Positions 1 to 5,938 of a DNA stretch of 41,499 bases are shown piece by piece. The stretch is from a virus. Made by a program: the position numbers and the translations under genes. Below the pieces are notes generated by a model. The model saw nothing but the letters and a program-made list of their open reading frames with translations, was not told where the DNA came from and did no database searches. Location of the stretch: IMG/VR virus record IMGVR_UViG_3300044612_000584, positions 1-41,499 of that record; one strand, written 5' to 3'. Every line of letters begins with the position of its first letter. The stretch's first letter is position 1.

Positions 1-2
1 AC

Positions 3-47
3 CTCAAGGACCAGCAGGCCCGGTTTGACGGGTGGAGGGCCGCTTGA
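3..47 (+). CDS. C-terminal tail of a gene entering from the left edge (partial)
   Basis: Frame 3 is open from the window edge and reads LKDQQARFDGWRAA before a TGA at 45-47. The composition (charged and aromatic residues, a normal soluble C-terminus) looks like real protein, and a GC-rich hairpin follows directly. Only 14 residues are visible, so no family can be assigned. Frame 2 also stops nearby (26-28) with QGPAGPV and is the alternative. Weak call. Confidence 0.3.
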   Translation, partial: LKDQQARFDGWRAA

Positions 48-61
48 CACCCTCCCGGCCC
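34..61 (+). terminator. GC-rich hairpin after the left-edge gene
   Basis: GGAGGG (34-39) can pair with CCCTCC (50-55) across a loop containing GCTTGAC. Alternatively GGGCCG (37-42) pairs with CGGCCC (56-61). No T-run follows, so it could be a weak terminator or an RNA/DNA-binding site. Its loop and arms resemble the tandem hairpins at 3823-3888. Confidence 0.3.
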
Positions 62-73
62 GTCTGTGGGGAC

Positions 74-122
74 TTGTTATGTGACAGGGGCCGGAATGTA
101 GGGCTTTGTTAAATGACAGGGG
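74..122 (+). repeat. Two 17-bp direct repeats, 32-nt period
   Basis: TTGTTATGTGACAGGGG at 74-90 and TTGTTAAATGACAGGGG at 106-122 match at 15 of 17 positions. They lie in a non-coding stretch upstream of a terminator-like hairpin. They could be binding sites for a replication or regulatory protein; no function can be read directly. Confidence 0.5.
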
Positions 123-150
123 GGGGGTAATTCCGGTTACCCCCCCCTTT
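120..150 (+). terminator. Strong G8/C8 hairpin terminator
   Basis: G8-TAA (120-130) pairs perfectly with TTA-C8 (137-147) around the loop TTCCGG, giving an 11-bp stem followed by TTT. It ends transcription coming from the left before the regulatory region that drives the next operon. The U tract is short. Confidence 0.6.
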
Positions 151-171
151 AATCCGTAAATTTAATCAGCC

Positions 172-241
172 GCCGATTTGCCGATTATTTTTGGCCGATT
201 TATGTACCTGAAACATATAGGTTTTCTTGCGTTTAATCGGC
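172..241. repeat. GCCGATT heptamer repeats (three direct, one inverted)
   Basis: GCCGATT occurs at 172-178, 180-186 and 194-200, and inverted (AATCGGC) at 235-241, all within 70 non-coding bases; GCCGATA recurs at 314-319. The cluster is denser than chance would suggest and could be an iteron-like or operator array. Function is inferred only. Confidence 0.4.
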
Positions 242-247
242 CAACAA

Positions 248-282
248 GGAGGGTATTCAGCAAATATTTTGCAATTCCCTCC
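248..282. other. Hairpin trapping a Shine-Dalgarno-like sequence
   Basis: GGAGGG (248-253, within AAGGAGGG) pairs with CCCTCC (277-282), and inside it GCAAA (260-264) pairs with TTTGC (268-272). No usable start codon follows the ribosome-site-like sequence, so this may be a structured leader or a protein-binding inverted repeat rather than a translation signal. Confidence 0.4.
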
Positions 283-291
283 ATTTTCCGT

Positions 292-321
292 TTGACACCA
301 CAGGCCCATTGGGCCGATAAC
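292..321 (+). promoter_or_regulatory. Sigma70-like promoter with palindromic operator in the spacer
   Basis: TTGACA (292-297) is a perfect -35; after 18 bases comes GATAAC (316-321), a 4/6 match to the -10. The spacer contains the perfect palindrome GGCCCATTGGGCC (303-315), well placed for a repressor or activator. A second palindrome, GGCCA-ATTC-TGGCC (339-352), lies in the leader. The predicted start is near 328, giving a leader of about 45 nt before the gene at 374. Confidence 0.5.
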
Positions 322-373
322 GTCTGTGTTGATTGACCGGCCAATTCTGGCCCCGATAGATGGAGTTGAGATT

Positions 374-736
374 ATGAACATTGAAACCAAATTGGCCGAC
401 AATTTCGGCGCTGCTTACGATGCCCTTGATGCCGCCAAAAAGGCTTACGACAATGCTCGCAAGGCCGTAATTCAGCACGGCAAGCCTGTTTTGGTCGGCA
501 CTGGCTACACGGTTGAACTGAACTTGAAAGAAACCCTGACCTTTACAGAAGACAGCCTGAAAGCCGTGGGCTTCAAAGCCACCGAGATTGAGGCTTTACA
601 GCGTACCACCCTCGACACGCCCGCTGTCCGCAAGGCCTTGAAGGACAAGAATATTGTAGCAGTTGATGCCGCCGCTGACCGCAAAATGAGTGATGTGGTC
701 GAGGCCATTAAGCACCCCATGGCCGTCGCGGCCTAA
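374..736 (+). CDS. Unknown alpha-helical phage protein, 120 aa
   Basis: First gene of the small rightward operon. The start at 374 is chosen over the in-frame ATG at 326 because GGAG (362-365) sits 8 nt upstream and the residues before it (rich in Pro and Ile) look like translated leader. The protein is soluble and Ala/Lys-rich. Residues 10-40 look like a coiled-coil helix, the middle is a short beta-like stretch (VGTGYTVELNL), and the C-terminal half is helical again. No catalytic motif or signal peptide is visible and I do not recognise the family. Placement directly behind a regulated promoter suggests an early or lysogeny-related accessory gene, but that is inference only. Confidence 0.75.
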   Translation: MNIETKLADNFGAAYDALDAAKKAYDNARKAVIQHGKPVLVGTGYTVELNLKETLTFTEDSLKAVGFKATEIEALQRTTLDTPAVRKALKDKNIVAVDAAADRKMSDVVEAIKHPMAVAA

Positions 737-743
737 CCCCGGC

Positions 744-767
744 GGGGGCTTCGGCCCCCAGCCTTTT
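744..767 (+). terminator. UUCG-tetraloop hairpin with short T-run
   Basis: GGGGGC-TTCG-GCCCCC (744-759) forms a very stable cUUCGg hairpin followed by AGCCTTTT. It lies between two genes of one operon, so it may attenuate transcription or protect upstream mRNA. The next gene's GGAG begins immediately after it. The same 16 bases recur on the minus strand at 35585-35600. Confidence 0.5.
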
Positions 768-779
768 GGAGTAACTGAC

Positions 780-989
780 ATGGAATACGATAAGCGCCAC
801 GGCGGACCATGGGACCGGGGATCGGCTGATAATTGGTACAGCCGCCCCTTCGCCCCTCATTACTGGACCGGCGGCACGGGCAAGGGCAATTACATTGGCA
901 AAGACGGCATGACCGAAGACGAGATCGCAGCCTATGCCGCTGGTTGGGCCGATAATGCGGAATCCGGCGCAAAGAAGGACTGGGGCTGA
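780..989 (+). CDS. Small acidic/aromatic protein of unknown function, 69 aa
   Basis: Starts at an ATG 8 nt after GGAG (768-771). The N-terminal half is rich in Tyr, Trp, Pro and Gly (YSRPFAPHYWTGG) and the C-terminal half is a helix-like segment (TEDEIAAYAAGWADNAE). No cysteine pairs or membrane segment are present. The stop overlaps the next start in TGATG, so translation is coupled. Family not recognised. Coding status rests on the good ribosome site and coupling. Confidence 0.65.
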   Translation: MEYDKRHGGPWDRGSADNWYSRPFAPHYWTGGTGKGNYIGKDGMTEDEIAAYAAGWADNAESGAKKDWG

Positions 990-1189
990 TGAATACCAAT
1001 TTCCATGTCTGCCCTGTCTGCGGCAGCGCACCCCTGACCGCTGACAATTTCTGCGGCGGGTTTGTTATCTGGTGCGATAATGATGATTGTTCTGGCTCCG
1101 ACATACAGGCTTGGGACAAAAACCCGGCCTATGCGGCAGAAAAATGGGAACAGCGTTGCTCTTTAGGATTTGAGGCCCCAGATGCGTGA
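989..1189 (+). CDS. Lar-like zinc-ribbon protein, 66 aa
   Basis: The protein has CPVC near residue 8, a further Cys near residue 22 and C-x4-C (CDNDDC) around residues 29-34, a treble-cleft/zinc-ribbon layout like the Lar restriction-alleviation family common in phages (length 60-80 aa). After the metal-binding part comes AWDKNPAYAAEKWEQR, a pattern typical of Lar-like proteins (the W-N/D-R stretch). Rac Lar modulates type I restriction; most phage homologues are untested, so an anti-restriction role here is only suggested by similarity. It overlaps the neighbouring genes on both sides. Confidence 0.65.
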   Translation: MNTNFHVCPVCGSAPLTADNFCGGFVIWCDNDDCSGSDIQAWDKNPAYAAEKWEQRCSLGFEAPDA

Positions 1190-1379
1190 ACCCCGCAAAA
1201 TACTGGTCGAGCATTACGACTTTGGCCCCCTAGAAGTCGTGGCGGTCCCTGAATACAAATACTGGACCGGCAGGTCCGGCTTCTATTGCCCTGATGATCC
1301 AGAACTAGGGACGTTTGATGAGGACGAACTGACTTTTCTGGACCCGCCAGCAAAAATTATAGAATTTCCCAAAAAATAA
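1182..1379 (+). CDS. Small hypothetical protein, 65 aa
   Basis: Last gene of the rightward operon. ATG 1182 is preferred because GAGG (1172-1175) lies 6 nt upstream; a TTG in the same frame at 1170 is the alternative. It overlaps the end of the zinc-ribbon gene by 8 nt. The protein is acidic, rich in Tyr/Phe/Pro and beta-like (KILVEHYDFGPLEVVAVPEYKYW), with an acidic centre (DEDELTFLD) and a short basic tail. Family not recognised. A strong terminator follows 2 nt after the stop. Confidence 0.65.
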   Translation: MREPRKILVEHYDFGPLEVVAVPEYKYWTGRSGFYCPDDPELGTFDEDELTFLDPPAKIIEFPKK

Positions 1380-1381
1380 TT

Positions 1382-1409
1382 AAGGGCCGTCCTTGTGACG
1401 GCCCTTTTT
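1382..1409. terminator. Bidirectional intrinsic terminator between convergent operons
   Basis: AAGGGCCGTC (1382-1391) pairs perfectly with GACGGCCCTT (1397-1406) around CTTGT. T-runs flank both sides: TTTTT at 1405-1409 on the plus strand, and A-rich sequence before it (a T-rich run on the minus strand). It closes both the 374-1379 operon and the leftward replication operon. Confidence 0.85.
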
Positions 1410-2890
1410 CATACCTTCGCCATGGCTGTCTCTAACCGTGTCTCATAGTCGGTACAGCGGAACGTACCCTTCTCAATATCGTAATCCATCTCATGCGAGC
1501 AGGGCCAGCCCAGTTCCTGAAAGCGGGACTTGAGGACTTTTAGCTGCGCCCCAGTCTGGCGGGTGGCACCCTCGATCAGCTTCTCCCGATAAACGCACAA
1601 GCCCAAATCGACCCGGTTCGCCCAGTGCTGGGAACCGCTGATGCTGTACAGGTCCGGCGGAGACTTTCTGAAGGCTGCATCCGGCTTGGCAGGGTGCGCG
1701 ATGATCTGGGTATGGATCGAGAGGCCCCGGCTCATCTGGATCAACAGGTCCAGCATGCGCCCGATCCACCGGGTTTCGGTCTCTTTCCGGGGATCGTAAT
1801 CCTCCTCGATCTTGTTCCAAGGGTCAATTACGGCAGCACGGCACCCGTACCGCTGGGTGGCGATCTCGATACTGTCGATCATCCACGGCATGGTCGGGAC
1901 ATCATCGCCGGGGTCCATCAGGACAAAATGGGCCTCGATGAAGTTATCGGCCTCCCGTAGCTGGCGCGAGTCCATCTGGCATTCCGGCATGGCATGGAAA
2001 AACTGGCGCAAGTTCCGGCGCAGAAACGGCTTGATCCGGGTCTCAGCCGAGAACATCGCCACCTTGATCCCGTAGTCCCGCACGATGTTAAACCAGACGG
2101 CCTGCATCAGATGGGACTTCCCGTGACCCGGAAATCCGGTGACAACCGATAATGTGGTCGGCGCGAAATTAATTTTATTCTCAAAAGAAAATCCTAAATC
2201 CCATAATTCGAGGACCGGAGGTTCAGGCACCTGTGACATCGTGTAGAGGCCCTTCACGGGCCATTGCTTGACCTCCCGGCTGAGGTAGAATGCCAGTTCT
2301 TCCTTGCCCCTCTCCATGAGGTACTGGCAGGCGTCCTTGGTGCCTTCCGGCCAGTCCACAAAGCAAACACGGGCTTTTCCAAGAATTGCCACCAGATCGC
2401 TTCTAAGCGCCCTCCCAGCCCCGTCATTGTCGGTGGCTATCAGATACCGGCCAGCCCCTGAAAGGCCGTCAGCGAGCGCCTCAAAGGCCCAGACGTACCT
2501 CTTGGAACCGGTAGGGTCCTCGGACTCCCCCGGCGGAGCGCCAGCCGGGACAGAGATCACCCGGTCCGGGGAGACCCCGGCTTCGACAAGCGCAAGGGCA
2601 TCGAACTCGCCCTCGACAATCCAAACTTCCTCCAGAGTGGACTGGCGAACCAAGTCCCAATTGTACCCAACTTGGAGGCCACCGGATTTTTGTTTGTATT
2701 TCTTTTCAGAAATAGCGCGGGATTTATAATTAACCAATTCCCCATTTTTAAAATACGGAAAGGTAATTGATTGCAGTAATTCATCCCCGAATTTTGCTGG
2801 CCCACCGACGACGCGCATTTTCGTAAGGGTCTGCTCGCTGATCCCCCGTGTGGCTGCGTAGGCTATGGCTTCTGGTGTTAGTTTCATCAT
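1409..2890 (-). CDS. Toprim primase / DnaB-type helicase (T7 gp4-like, lacking its zinc domain)
   Basis: 493 aa. The Toprim fold spans roughly residues 88-160, with EGEFDA (93-98) and TDNDGAG (153-159) supplying the metal-binding acidic residues. The helicase domain (about 225-450) has Walker A GFPGHGKS (252-259), Walker B-like VIDPWN (354-359), and a motif ending QIIAHPAKP. This matches phage T7 gp4 and Twinkle-type primase-helicases, which unwind the fork and make RNA primers. The N-terminal zinc-binding domain required for template recognition is missing here and is encoded upstream in another frame, overlapping by 110 nt. The start has a good ribosome site (GGGAG, 2897-2901, 6 nt before the ATG), so a helicase-only form can be made, comparable to T7 gp4B. 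A full-length form would need a frameshift. Confidence 0.92.
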   Translation of the reverse strand: MMKLTPEAIAYAATRGISEQTLTKMRVVGGPAKFGDELLQSITFPYFKNGELVNYKSRAISEKKYKQKSGGLQVGYNWDLVRQSTLEEVWIVEGEFDALALVEAGVSPDRVISVPAGAPPGESEDPTGSKRYVWAFEALADGLSGAGRYLIATDNDGAGRALRSDLVAILGKARVCFVDWPEGTKDACQYLMERGKEELAFYLSREVKQWPVKGLYTMSQVPEPPVLELWDLGFSFENKINFAPTTLSVVTGFPGHGKSHLMQAVWFNIVRDYGIKVAMFSAETRIKPFLRRNLRQFFHAMPECQMDSRQLREADNFIEAHFVLMDPGDDVPTMPWMIDSIEIATQRYGCRAAVIDPWNKIEEDYDPRKETETRWIGRMLDLLIQMSRGLSIHTQIIAHPAKPDAAFRKSPPDLYSISGSQHWANRVDLGLCVYREKLIEGATRQTGAQLKVLKSRFQELGWPCSHEMDYDIEKGTFRCTDYETRLETAMAKV

Positions 2891-3086
2891 AAAAGGCTCC
2901 CTTCCAACCGCACGTTGCGCGGTGACAAATCCAAATTACGCTGTCGGTCCTGACCTGCACGGCCAGAGATTTTTCCTTGCCGCTGCCGCCTTGGCATTTC
3001 GGGCAAGTGACCCGCTGCTCCCCGATACGCTCGCGGAGTTTGACCCCCTCGGCCCGCAGCCGGTCAGTAAATCCGGTTCCGGTCAT
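2781..3086 (-). CDS. Primase zinc-finger domain in a separate frame
   Basis: 101 aa as an independent ORF. The first 65 residues are a phage-type primase zinc-binding domain: CPKC (28-31), a short beta strand, then C54-H55-x3-C59 in WICHRATCGWKG. Residues after 65 come from reading the wrong frame over the start of the helicase gene and look non-conserved (Arg/Ser/His-rich). ATG 3086 is chosen, with AAGG 9 nt upstream; ATG 3095 and 3122 are alternatives. A +1 slip at TTTT (2891-2894) would join Phe65 to the Met-Met-Lys-Leu start of the Toprim protein and recreate a normal primase-helicase. It may be a programmed frameshift, two coupled genes, or a sequence error at the homopolymer. Confidence 0.8.
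   Translation of the reverse strand: MTGTGFTDRLRAEGVKLRERIGEQRVTCPKCQGGSGKEKSLAVQVRTDSVIWICHRATCGWKGAFYDETNTRSHSLRSHTGDQRADPYENARRRWASKIRG
2885..2901 (-). promoter_or_regulatory. Putative +1 frameshift / restart site in the primase-helicase
   Basis: On the minus strand this reads GGGAG-CC-TTTT-ATG-ATG. In the zinc-finger frame the codons are GCC TTT TAT; slipping one base on TTTT moves the ribosome to TTT-(T)-ATG, in frame with the helicase. The Shine-Dalgarno-like GGGAG can serve either as the initiation site for the helicase or as a frameshift stimulator. Inference from sequence layout. Confidence 0.5.
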
Positions 3087-3750
3087 CCCGCGCATCCTTC
3101 TCGGCTTTGACCAGCTTGGCATGTTCCCGCTTCAGCCAGTTGCTCACGGGAAAATATAACTTCCCATCGGCTGGGGGGTTCTGGTGGTAGTAGGCATCCG
3201 CAGCCTCCAGTTCGGCTGCGAGGTCTGGGATGGCGCTGTAGGCTTTCTTCCAACGGTCGAAGTCGCCGTAGGTCAGCTTGAGGCCCTTCCCCACGAAAGC
3301 GTATTCGGGCGCGTCAGCGCCCCTACTACTTTCTTCTTTCTTTTCTTGGTTCTTGGTTATTGGTTTATGGTTAGCATTGCCATCGCTATGCGGAGGCACT
3401 GCGTTCGCTATGCCATCGCTATGCGAACGCACAGCCTTCCATTTTGAAGTAGCTGAAATCTTTGCCTTTTCTGACTTGTCCCTGAATTTCAGGATTTCAG
3501 CGTCGGCTCGCTTGTTGTTCCACCCGAACTGATTTTTTTCAAAAAACTCGTTCAGGACGGATTCGACGGCCTTCCTCTGAGCGGCAGTTTTCGCCCCAAC
3601 AAGGCGGCTGACTTCGGTCAGACCAAGGGGTAAGGGGGCCTCGCTGGCGTAGTATTGATCGAGCAGCCTACGATACAGGCCGTCCTCTAGCGGAGACAGG
3701 TGCCTTGTCGCCTTGATGTAGTCCCCAATGTGGTGCTGATAGTATTTCAT
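3064..3750 (-). CDS. DUF1376 (YdaU-like) replication-associated protein, 228 aa
   Basis: The protein begins MKYYQHHIGDYIKATRHL and continues with SPLEDGLYRRLLDQYYASEAPLP, the hallmark of the DUF1376 winged-helix domain found in phage replication regions, usually beside helicase, loader or primase genes. The centre (about 115-145) is a low-complexity Ser/Asn/Lys linker. The C-terminal part (about 150-215) has YGDFDRWKKAYSAIPDL, a helical domain often fused to DUF1376. The start at 3750 is selected because the frame upstream is Arg-rich, unlike the family. It overlaps the zinc-finger gene by 23 nt. A role as origin-binding or helicase-loading factor is inferred from family context. The ribosome site is weak. 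Confidence 0.82.
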   Translation of the reverse strand: MKYYQHHIGDYIKATRHLSPLEDGLYRRLLDQYYASEAPLPLGLTEVSRLVGAKTAAQRKAVESVLNEFFEKNQFGWNNKRADAEILKFRDKSEKAKISATSKWKAVRSHSDGIANAVPPHSDGNANHKPITKNQEKKEESSRGADAPEYAFVGKGLKLTYGDFDRWKKAYSAIPDLAAELEAADAYYHQNPPADGKLYFPVSNWLKREHAKLVKAEKDARDDRNRIY

Positions 3751-3822
3751 AGCGTTGCCCAAAGCCGTGCAACGCAGTATAATTCTTCGTTCATGGCGCA
3801 CCTCGAATGCGTTATGTTCAGA

Positions 3823-3888
3823 GCGGTTTTGAGGGCGCTTGACCCTCTTCCGCTCCGGGCGGGTTTGAGGACGCCTGATCCTCTCCCG
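3823..3888. repeat. Tandem 30-bp hairpin repeats with compensatory changes
   Basis: Two copies (3823-3852 and 3859-3888) agree at 25 of 30 positions with a 36-nt period. Each can fold: GAGGG-CGCTTGA-CCCTC in the first, GAGGA-CGCCTGA-TCCTC in the second, so a paired position has changed on both sides (G:C to A:T). They lie in the 176-nt gap between the GcrA-like gene and the DUF1376 gene, upstream of the latter. They could be a replication-initiator or regulator site, or an mRNA element. A related element sits at 34-55. Confidence 0.55.
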
Positions 3889-3926
3889 CCCGCCCAGCTT
3901 ACATTGGCTGGTTATAAAATAAATCC

Positions 3927-4322
3927 CTACCGCTTGTAGTATTTTGACGGCGGGACCCAACTAATGTCTTTGTGTTCCTGACAGTAAGGGCTTGTAGGCG
4001 TCTTTTGCTTACAGCAGAACCGGAAATCGCGCTTTTTTGTATCACCAATCGGCCAGCGGCAATGCTCAGGCTGCAACTTGGATACGGCATCACAGACCCC
4101 AAACCAGAGTTTAGGCACCCGCGCCACGGCGTAATTGGCGGCAGGCTTTTTAACAATTACGGCCTTAGTCTTGACCGGCTTTTTCCGGTGGATATTGAGT
4201 CGGCGTATCTTCCCCATCACTGAGCCGCGCGTAGTTTTCAGCCGTATTGCGATCTCGCCGCTGGTCCTACCCTTAACCCACAAATCCTGTAGCTGCTTAA
4301 TGTGTTTATCTGTCCAAATCAT
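3927..4322 (-). CDS. gcrA-like: GcrA-family cell-cycle regulator, 131 aa
   Basis: The N-terminus (residues 3-45) is the GcrA helix-turn-helix: WTDKHIKQLQDLW, then GRTSGEIAIRL and TRGSVMGKIRRL. After a Lys/Pro-rich linker, the C-terminus carries the family's Cys/His part (CRWPIGDTKKRDFRFC, then CCKQK and YCQEH). In Caulobacter, GcrA binds sigma70-RNA polymerase and activates promoters with CcrM-methylated GAnTC sites. A phage copy could redirect host transcription or read the methylation state of phage promoters. It sits in the early operon, its start overlapping the end of the RusA gene. The capsid promoter at 38622-38650 contains a GACTC site. Family call is firm; the phage role is inferred. 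Confidence 0.9.
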   Translation of the reverse strand: MIWTDKHIKQLQDLWVKGRTSGEIAIRLKTTRGSVMGKIRRLNIHRKKPVKTKAVIVKKPAANYAVARVPKLWFGVCDAVSKLQPEHCRWPIGDTKKRDFRFCCKQKTPTSPYCQEHKDISWVPPSKYYKR

Positions 4323-4684
4323 ATTGTCCCCACTGATACCCGGACCATGCTCGGCCCAACATCCTGCGACCAGCGCAGGCGCATATCGTCGATCATGCAG
4401 TCATCCTCAATCACGCCCATCTTCTGTAGTAGGTCGCTCAGGGCCTTCTCCCGGTTGGCTACGTCCATCCGGGTCTTGGACACCACGCCCTTCTTGGTGA
4501 CTTTGCGGCCAAACTCATAGTCCACAACGTAAGGTGGTTTGACCGGCTTGATTTTGTAAGTCTTGAGCATGTTTCCGGCCACTATGATCCACTGGATGTA
4601 CTCAGCAGAGCGGTAAACGCCCTTAGCCTTGCCGCGCCATATGCTGTTCATTGATGGGGGCATGGGGAGGGTGAACTGAATCAT
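4319..4684 (-). CDS. rusA-like: RusA-type Holliday-junction resolvase, 121 aa
   Basis: Starts with the family's typical LPMPPSMNSIWR and ends with the acidic catalytic region: RMDVANREKALSDLL followed by GVIEDDCMIDDMRLRW. RusA is a dimeric metal-dependent nuclease that resolves four-way junctions formed by recombination or stalled replication. The D-x-x-N spacing in place of D-x-D-N is a variant I believe occurs in other phage members, so activity is plausible. A strong ribosome site (GGGAGG) precedes the start, and the stop overlaps the GcrA-like start by 4 nt. Together with the exonuclease and ERF genes it completes a phage recombination set. Confidence 0.9.
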   Translation of the reverse strand: MIQFTLPMPPSMNSIWRGKAKGVYRSAEYIQWIIVAGNMLKTYKIKPVKPPYVVDYEFGRKVTKKGVVSKTRMDVANREKALSDLLQKMGVIEDDCMIDDMRLRWSQDVGPSMVRVSVGTI

Positions 4685-4695
4685 TTACCCTCCCT

Positions 4696-4812
4696 TCAAT
4701 CAATCCAGCCGTCGCCACGGCACCAATGCCACAGCCTGTGGCAGACCACCGCCAACACAAGCCCGCGCAGGGTATCGTGTTCATACCAGTAATCACCAAT
4801 TATTAACTTCAC
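4696..4812 (-). CDS. 38-aa Trp/His-rich microprotein
   Basis: A GTG start at 4812 is preceded by a near-perfect ribosome site (AAGGAG, 7 nt spacing), and the frame runs 38 codons to a TGA 11 nt before the RusA start. The peptide begins MKLIIGDYWYEHDTLRGL, continues with a hydrophobic stretch (VLAVVCHRLWHW) and ends in a short polar tail. It is too short for a family assignment. It fills the gap between two operon genes with correct spacing. The moderately hydrophobic centre is too short and too His/Arg-rich to call a membrane segment. Confidence 0.55.
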   Translation of the reverse strand: MKLIIGDYWYEHDTLRGLVLAVVCHRLWHWCRGDGWID

Positions 4813-4824
4813 GCCGTCGCTCCT

Positions 4825-5112
4825 TTATTTCTCATCGGGTTTCGTAGAACATTCCAGCGCGGCATCCACCATCGCCACCCACTCGCACTCGATGATGTCG
4901 TTTAGCAGCGTCTCGCGCCTGTACCCGCCAGCCGGGTGCGCAGCTGATCCGGCGTCCAGCATCTCAGGCGTACAGTCACGCATAGCGGCAATGGCGGCGC
5001 GGGCTATTTCATGGAGATACGCAGGGTTAGTGCGCGCCCATTGTTCATCGCTAGTGATGCCGGTTTGAGCCGTAAAAATTGCACGGGCAACGCGGTCAAG
5101 TATGTCGGTCAT
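4825..5112 (-). CDS. Hypothetical phage protein, paralogue of its upstream neighbour, 95 aa
   Basis: Starts MTDILDRVARAIFTAQ at ATG 5112, which overlaps the previous stop in ATGA and follows GGAGGAG. It shares with the 5109-5369 product an N-terminal MTDxxxRVAxAI helix, the phrase ARAAIAAMRxxT in the middle, and a C-terminal W-x-x-MVDAALE. Such proteins are frequent in alphaproteobacterial phages and are uncharacterised. All-helical, soluble and acidic overall. The pair most likely arose by tandem duplication. No catalytic motif is visible. Confidence 0.78.
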   Translation of the reverse strand: MTDILDRVARAIFTAQTGITSDEQWARTNPAYLHEIARAAIAAMRDCTPEMLDAGSAAHPAGGYRRETLLNDIIECEWVAMVDAALECSTKPDEK

Positions 5113-5369
5113 TTCTTCTCCTCCAGCGCGGCGTCGATCATGTTTTTCCAAATCCCGCCCATAAAAAACCCGTCTTGGCGCAAATTAGCCATTGTACCAA
5201 CATGCACCATCCTATCCGTAGGCTCCCGCATAGCGGCGATGGCGGCGCGGGCTATAGGTGTGTAGGTCTTCCAACGGTCTTCATCAGTCGCGCCTTCGGG
5301 CGGCACCAATGCCCAACCACGCCTATCCGCATCAATAGCCTTCGCCACCCGTTCAATCATGTCGGTCAT
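5109..5369 (-). CDS. Hypothetical phage protein, first of a paralogous pair, 86 aa
   Basis: Starts MTDMIERVAKAIDADRRGW after GAGGAG, with an ATGA overlap to the HNH gene upstream. It contains ARAAIAAMREPTDRMVHVG and ends NMIDAALEEKK, matching the downstream paralogue in order and spacing. The motif set resembles a recurrent phage family with no known function. The GT-rich centre (GTMANLRQDGFFMGGIW) may be a small loop domain. Role unknown. Confidence 0.78.
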   Translation of the reverse strand: MTDMIERVAKAIDADRRGWALVPPEGATDEDRWKTYTPIARAAIAAMREPTDRMVHVGTMANLRQDGFFMGGIWKNMIDAALEEKK

Positions 5370-5938
5370 TTCGGCTCCTCTGCAACATCTGCATTTTGCT
5401 TGATAATGCTAGAATATTTCTTGGTCAGAGGAACGTCGCCCCACGCTTTACCGCGCCTAATACGGCTCACAAGCGAATGTGTAATTCCAAACATTTCCGC
5501 TATGGCTATATTGTTCATACCGGCGAGGATGCATTCCTTGATCTTTGCGGCTTCCTCTGCGCTCAACTTGGCGTTGCCGTTGTTATGACCATCTTGCGGA
5601 CCAGTATGGCTACGGCCCTTTTTTACCATGTCATGCGAATTTGCCTTGGTATCACCAAGCCACAAATGCGCGGGGTTGCAACAGGGCGGATTATCGCAAG
5701 TGTGACAAGTAAACATGGCACCGGGGTCTCGCTTGTGAGTAACAGCGTAGGCAAATCTGCTTGCTCTGATAGATACATAGCTAACGACCTTAAAATTTCC
5801 GTACCCGTTTTTTGAGACGCTTCCAGTCCACGGCCAACAAGCATCCGGGCCATTTGATTTGTCAACGTAATCCCAAAAACGATCAATGATGCGCGGGTTT
5901 TTAATATAATCAATAATTGGTATTACGGGCTTTCTCAT
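5366..5938 (-). CDS. HNH endonuclease with C-terminal helix-turn-helix, 190 aa
   Basis: The N-terminal region contains CWPWTGSVSKNGYGNF, a phrase common to phage HNH_3-type nucleases. Next come MFTCHTCDNPPCCNPAHLWLG with the zinc/active-site Cys and His residues, and KANSHDMVKKGRS. The C-terminal third (about 125-170) is a helix-turn-helix resembling resolvase or LuxR-type domains (AAKIKECILAGMNNIAIAEMFGITHSLVSRI), probably for site recognition. This architecture is typical of free-standing homing-type endonucleases. It sits inside the early operon with 4-nt overlaps on both sides, so it is well settled rather than disruptive. The target is unknown. Confidence 0.88.
   Translation of the reverse strand: MRKPVIPIIDYIKNPRIIDRFWDYVDKSNGPDACWPWTGSVSKNGYGNFKVVSYVSIRASRFAYAVTHKRDPGAMFTCHTCDNPPCCNPAHLWLGDTKANSHDMVKKGRSHTGPQDGHNNGNAKLSAEEAAKIKECILAGMNNIAIAEMFGITHSLVSRIRRGKAWGDVPLTKKYSSIIKQNADVAEEPK

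Noticed and set aside
5366-5938. HNH gene as a recent insertion that breaks an operon gene
   Set aside because: It overlaps both neighbours by four bases and no split gene is seen, so it is a settled member of the operon.
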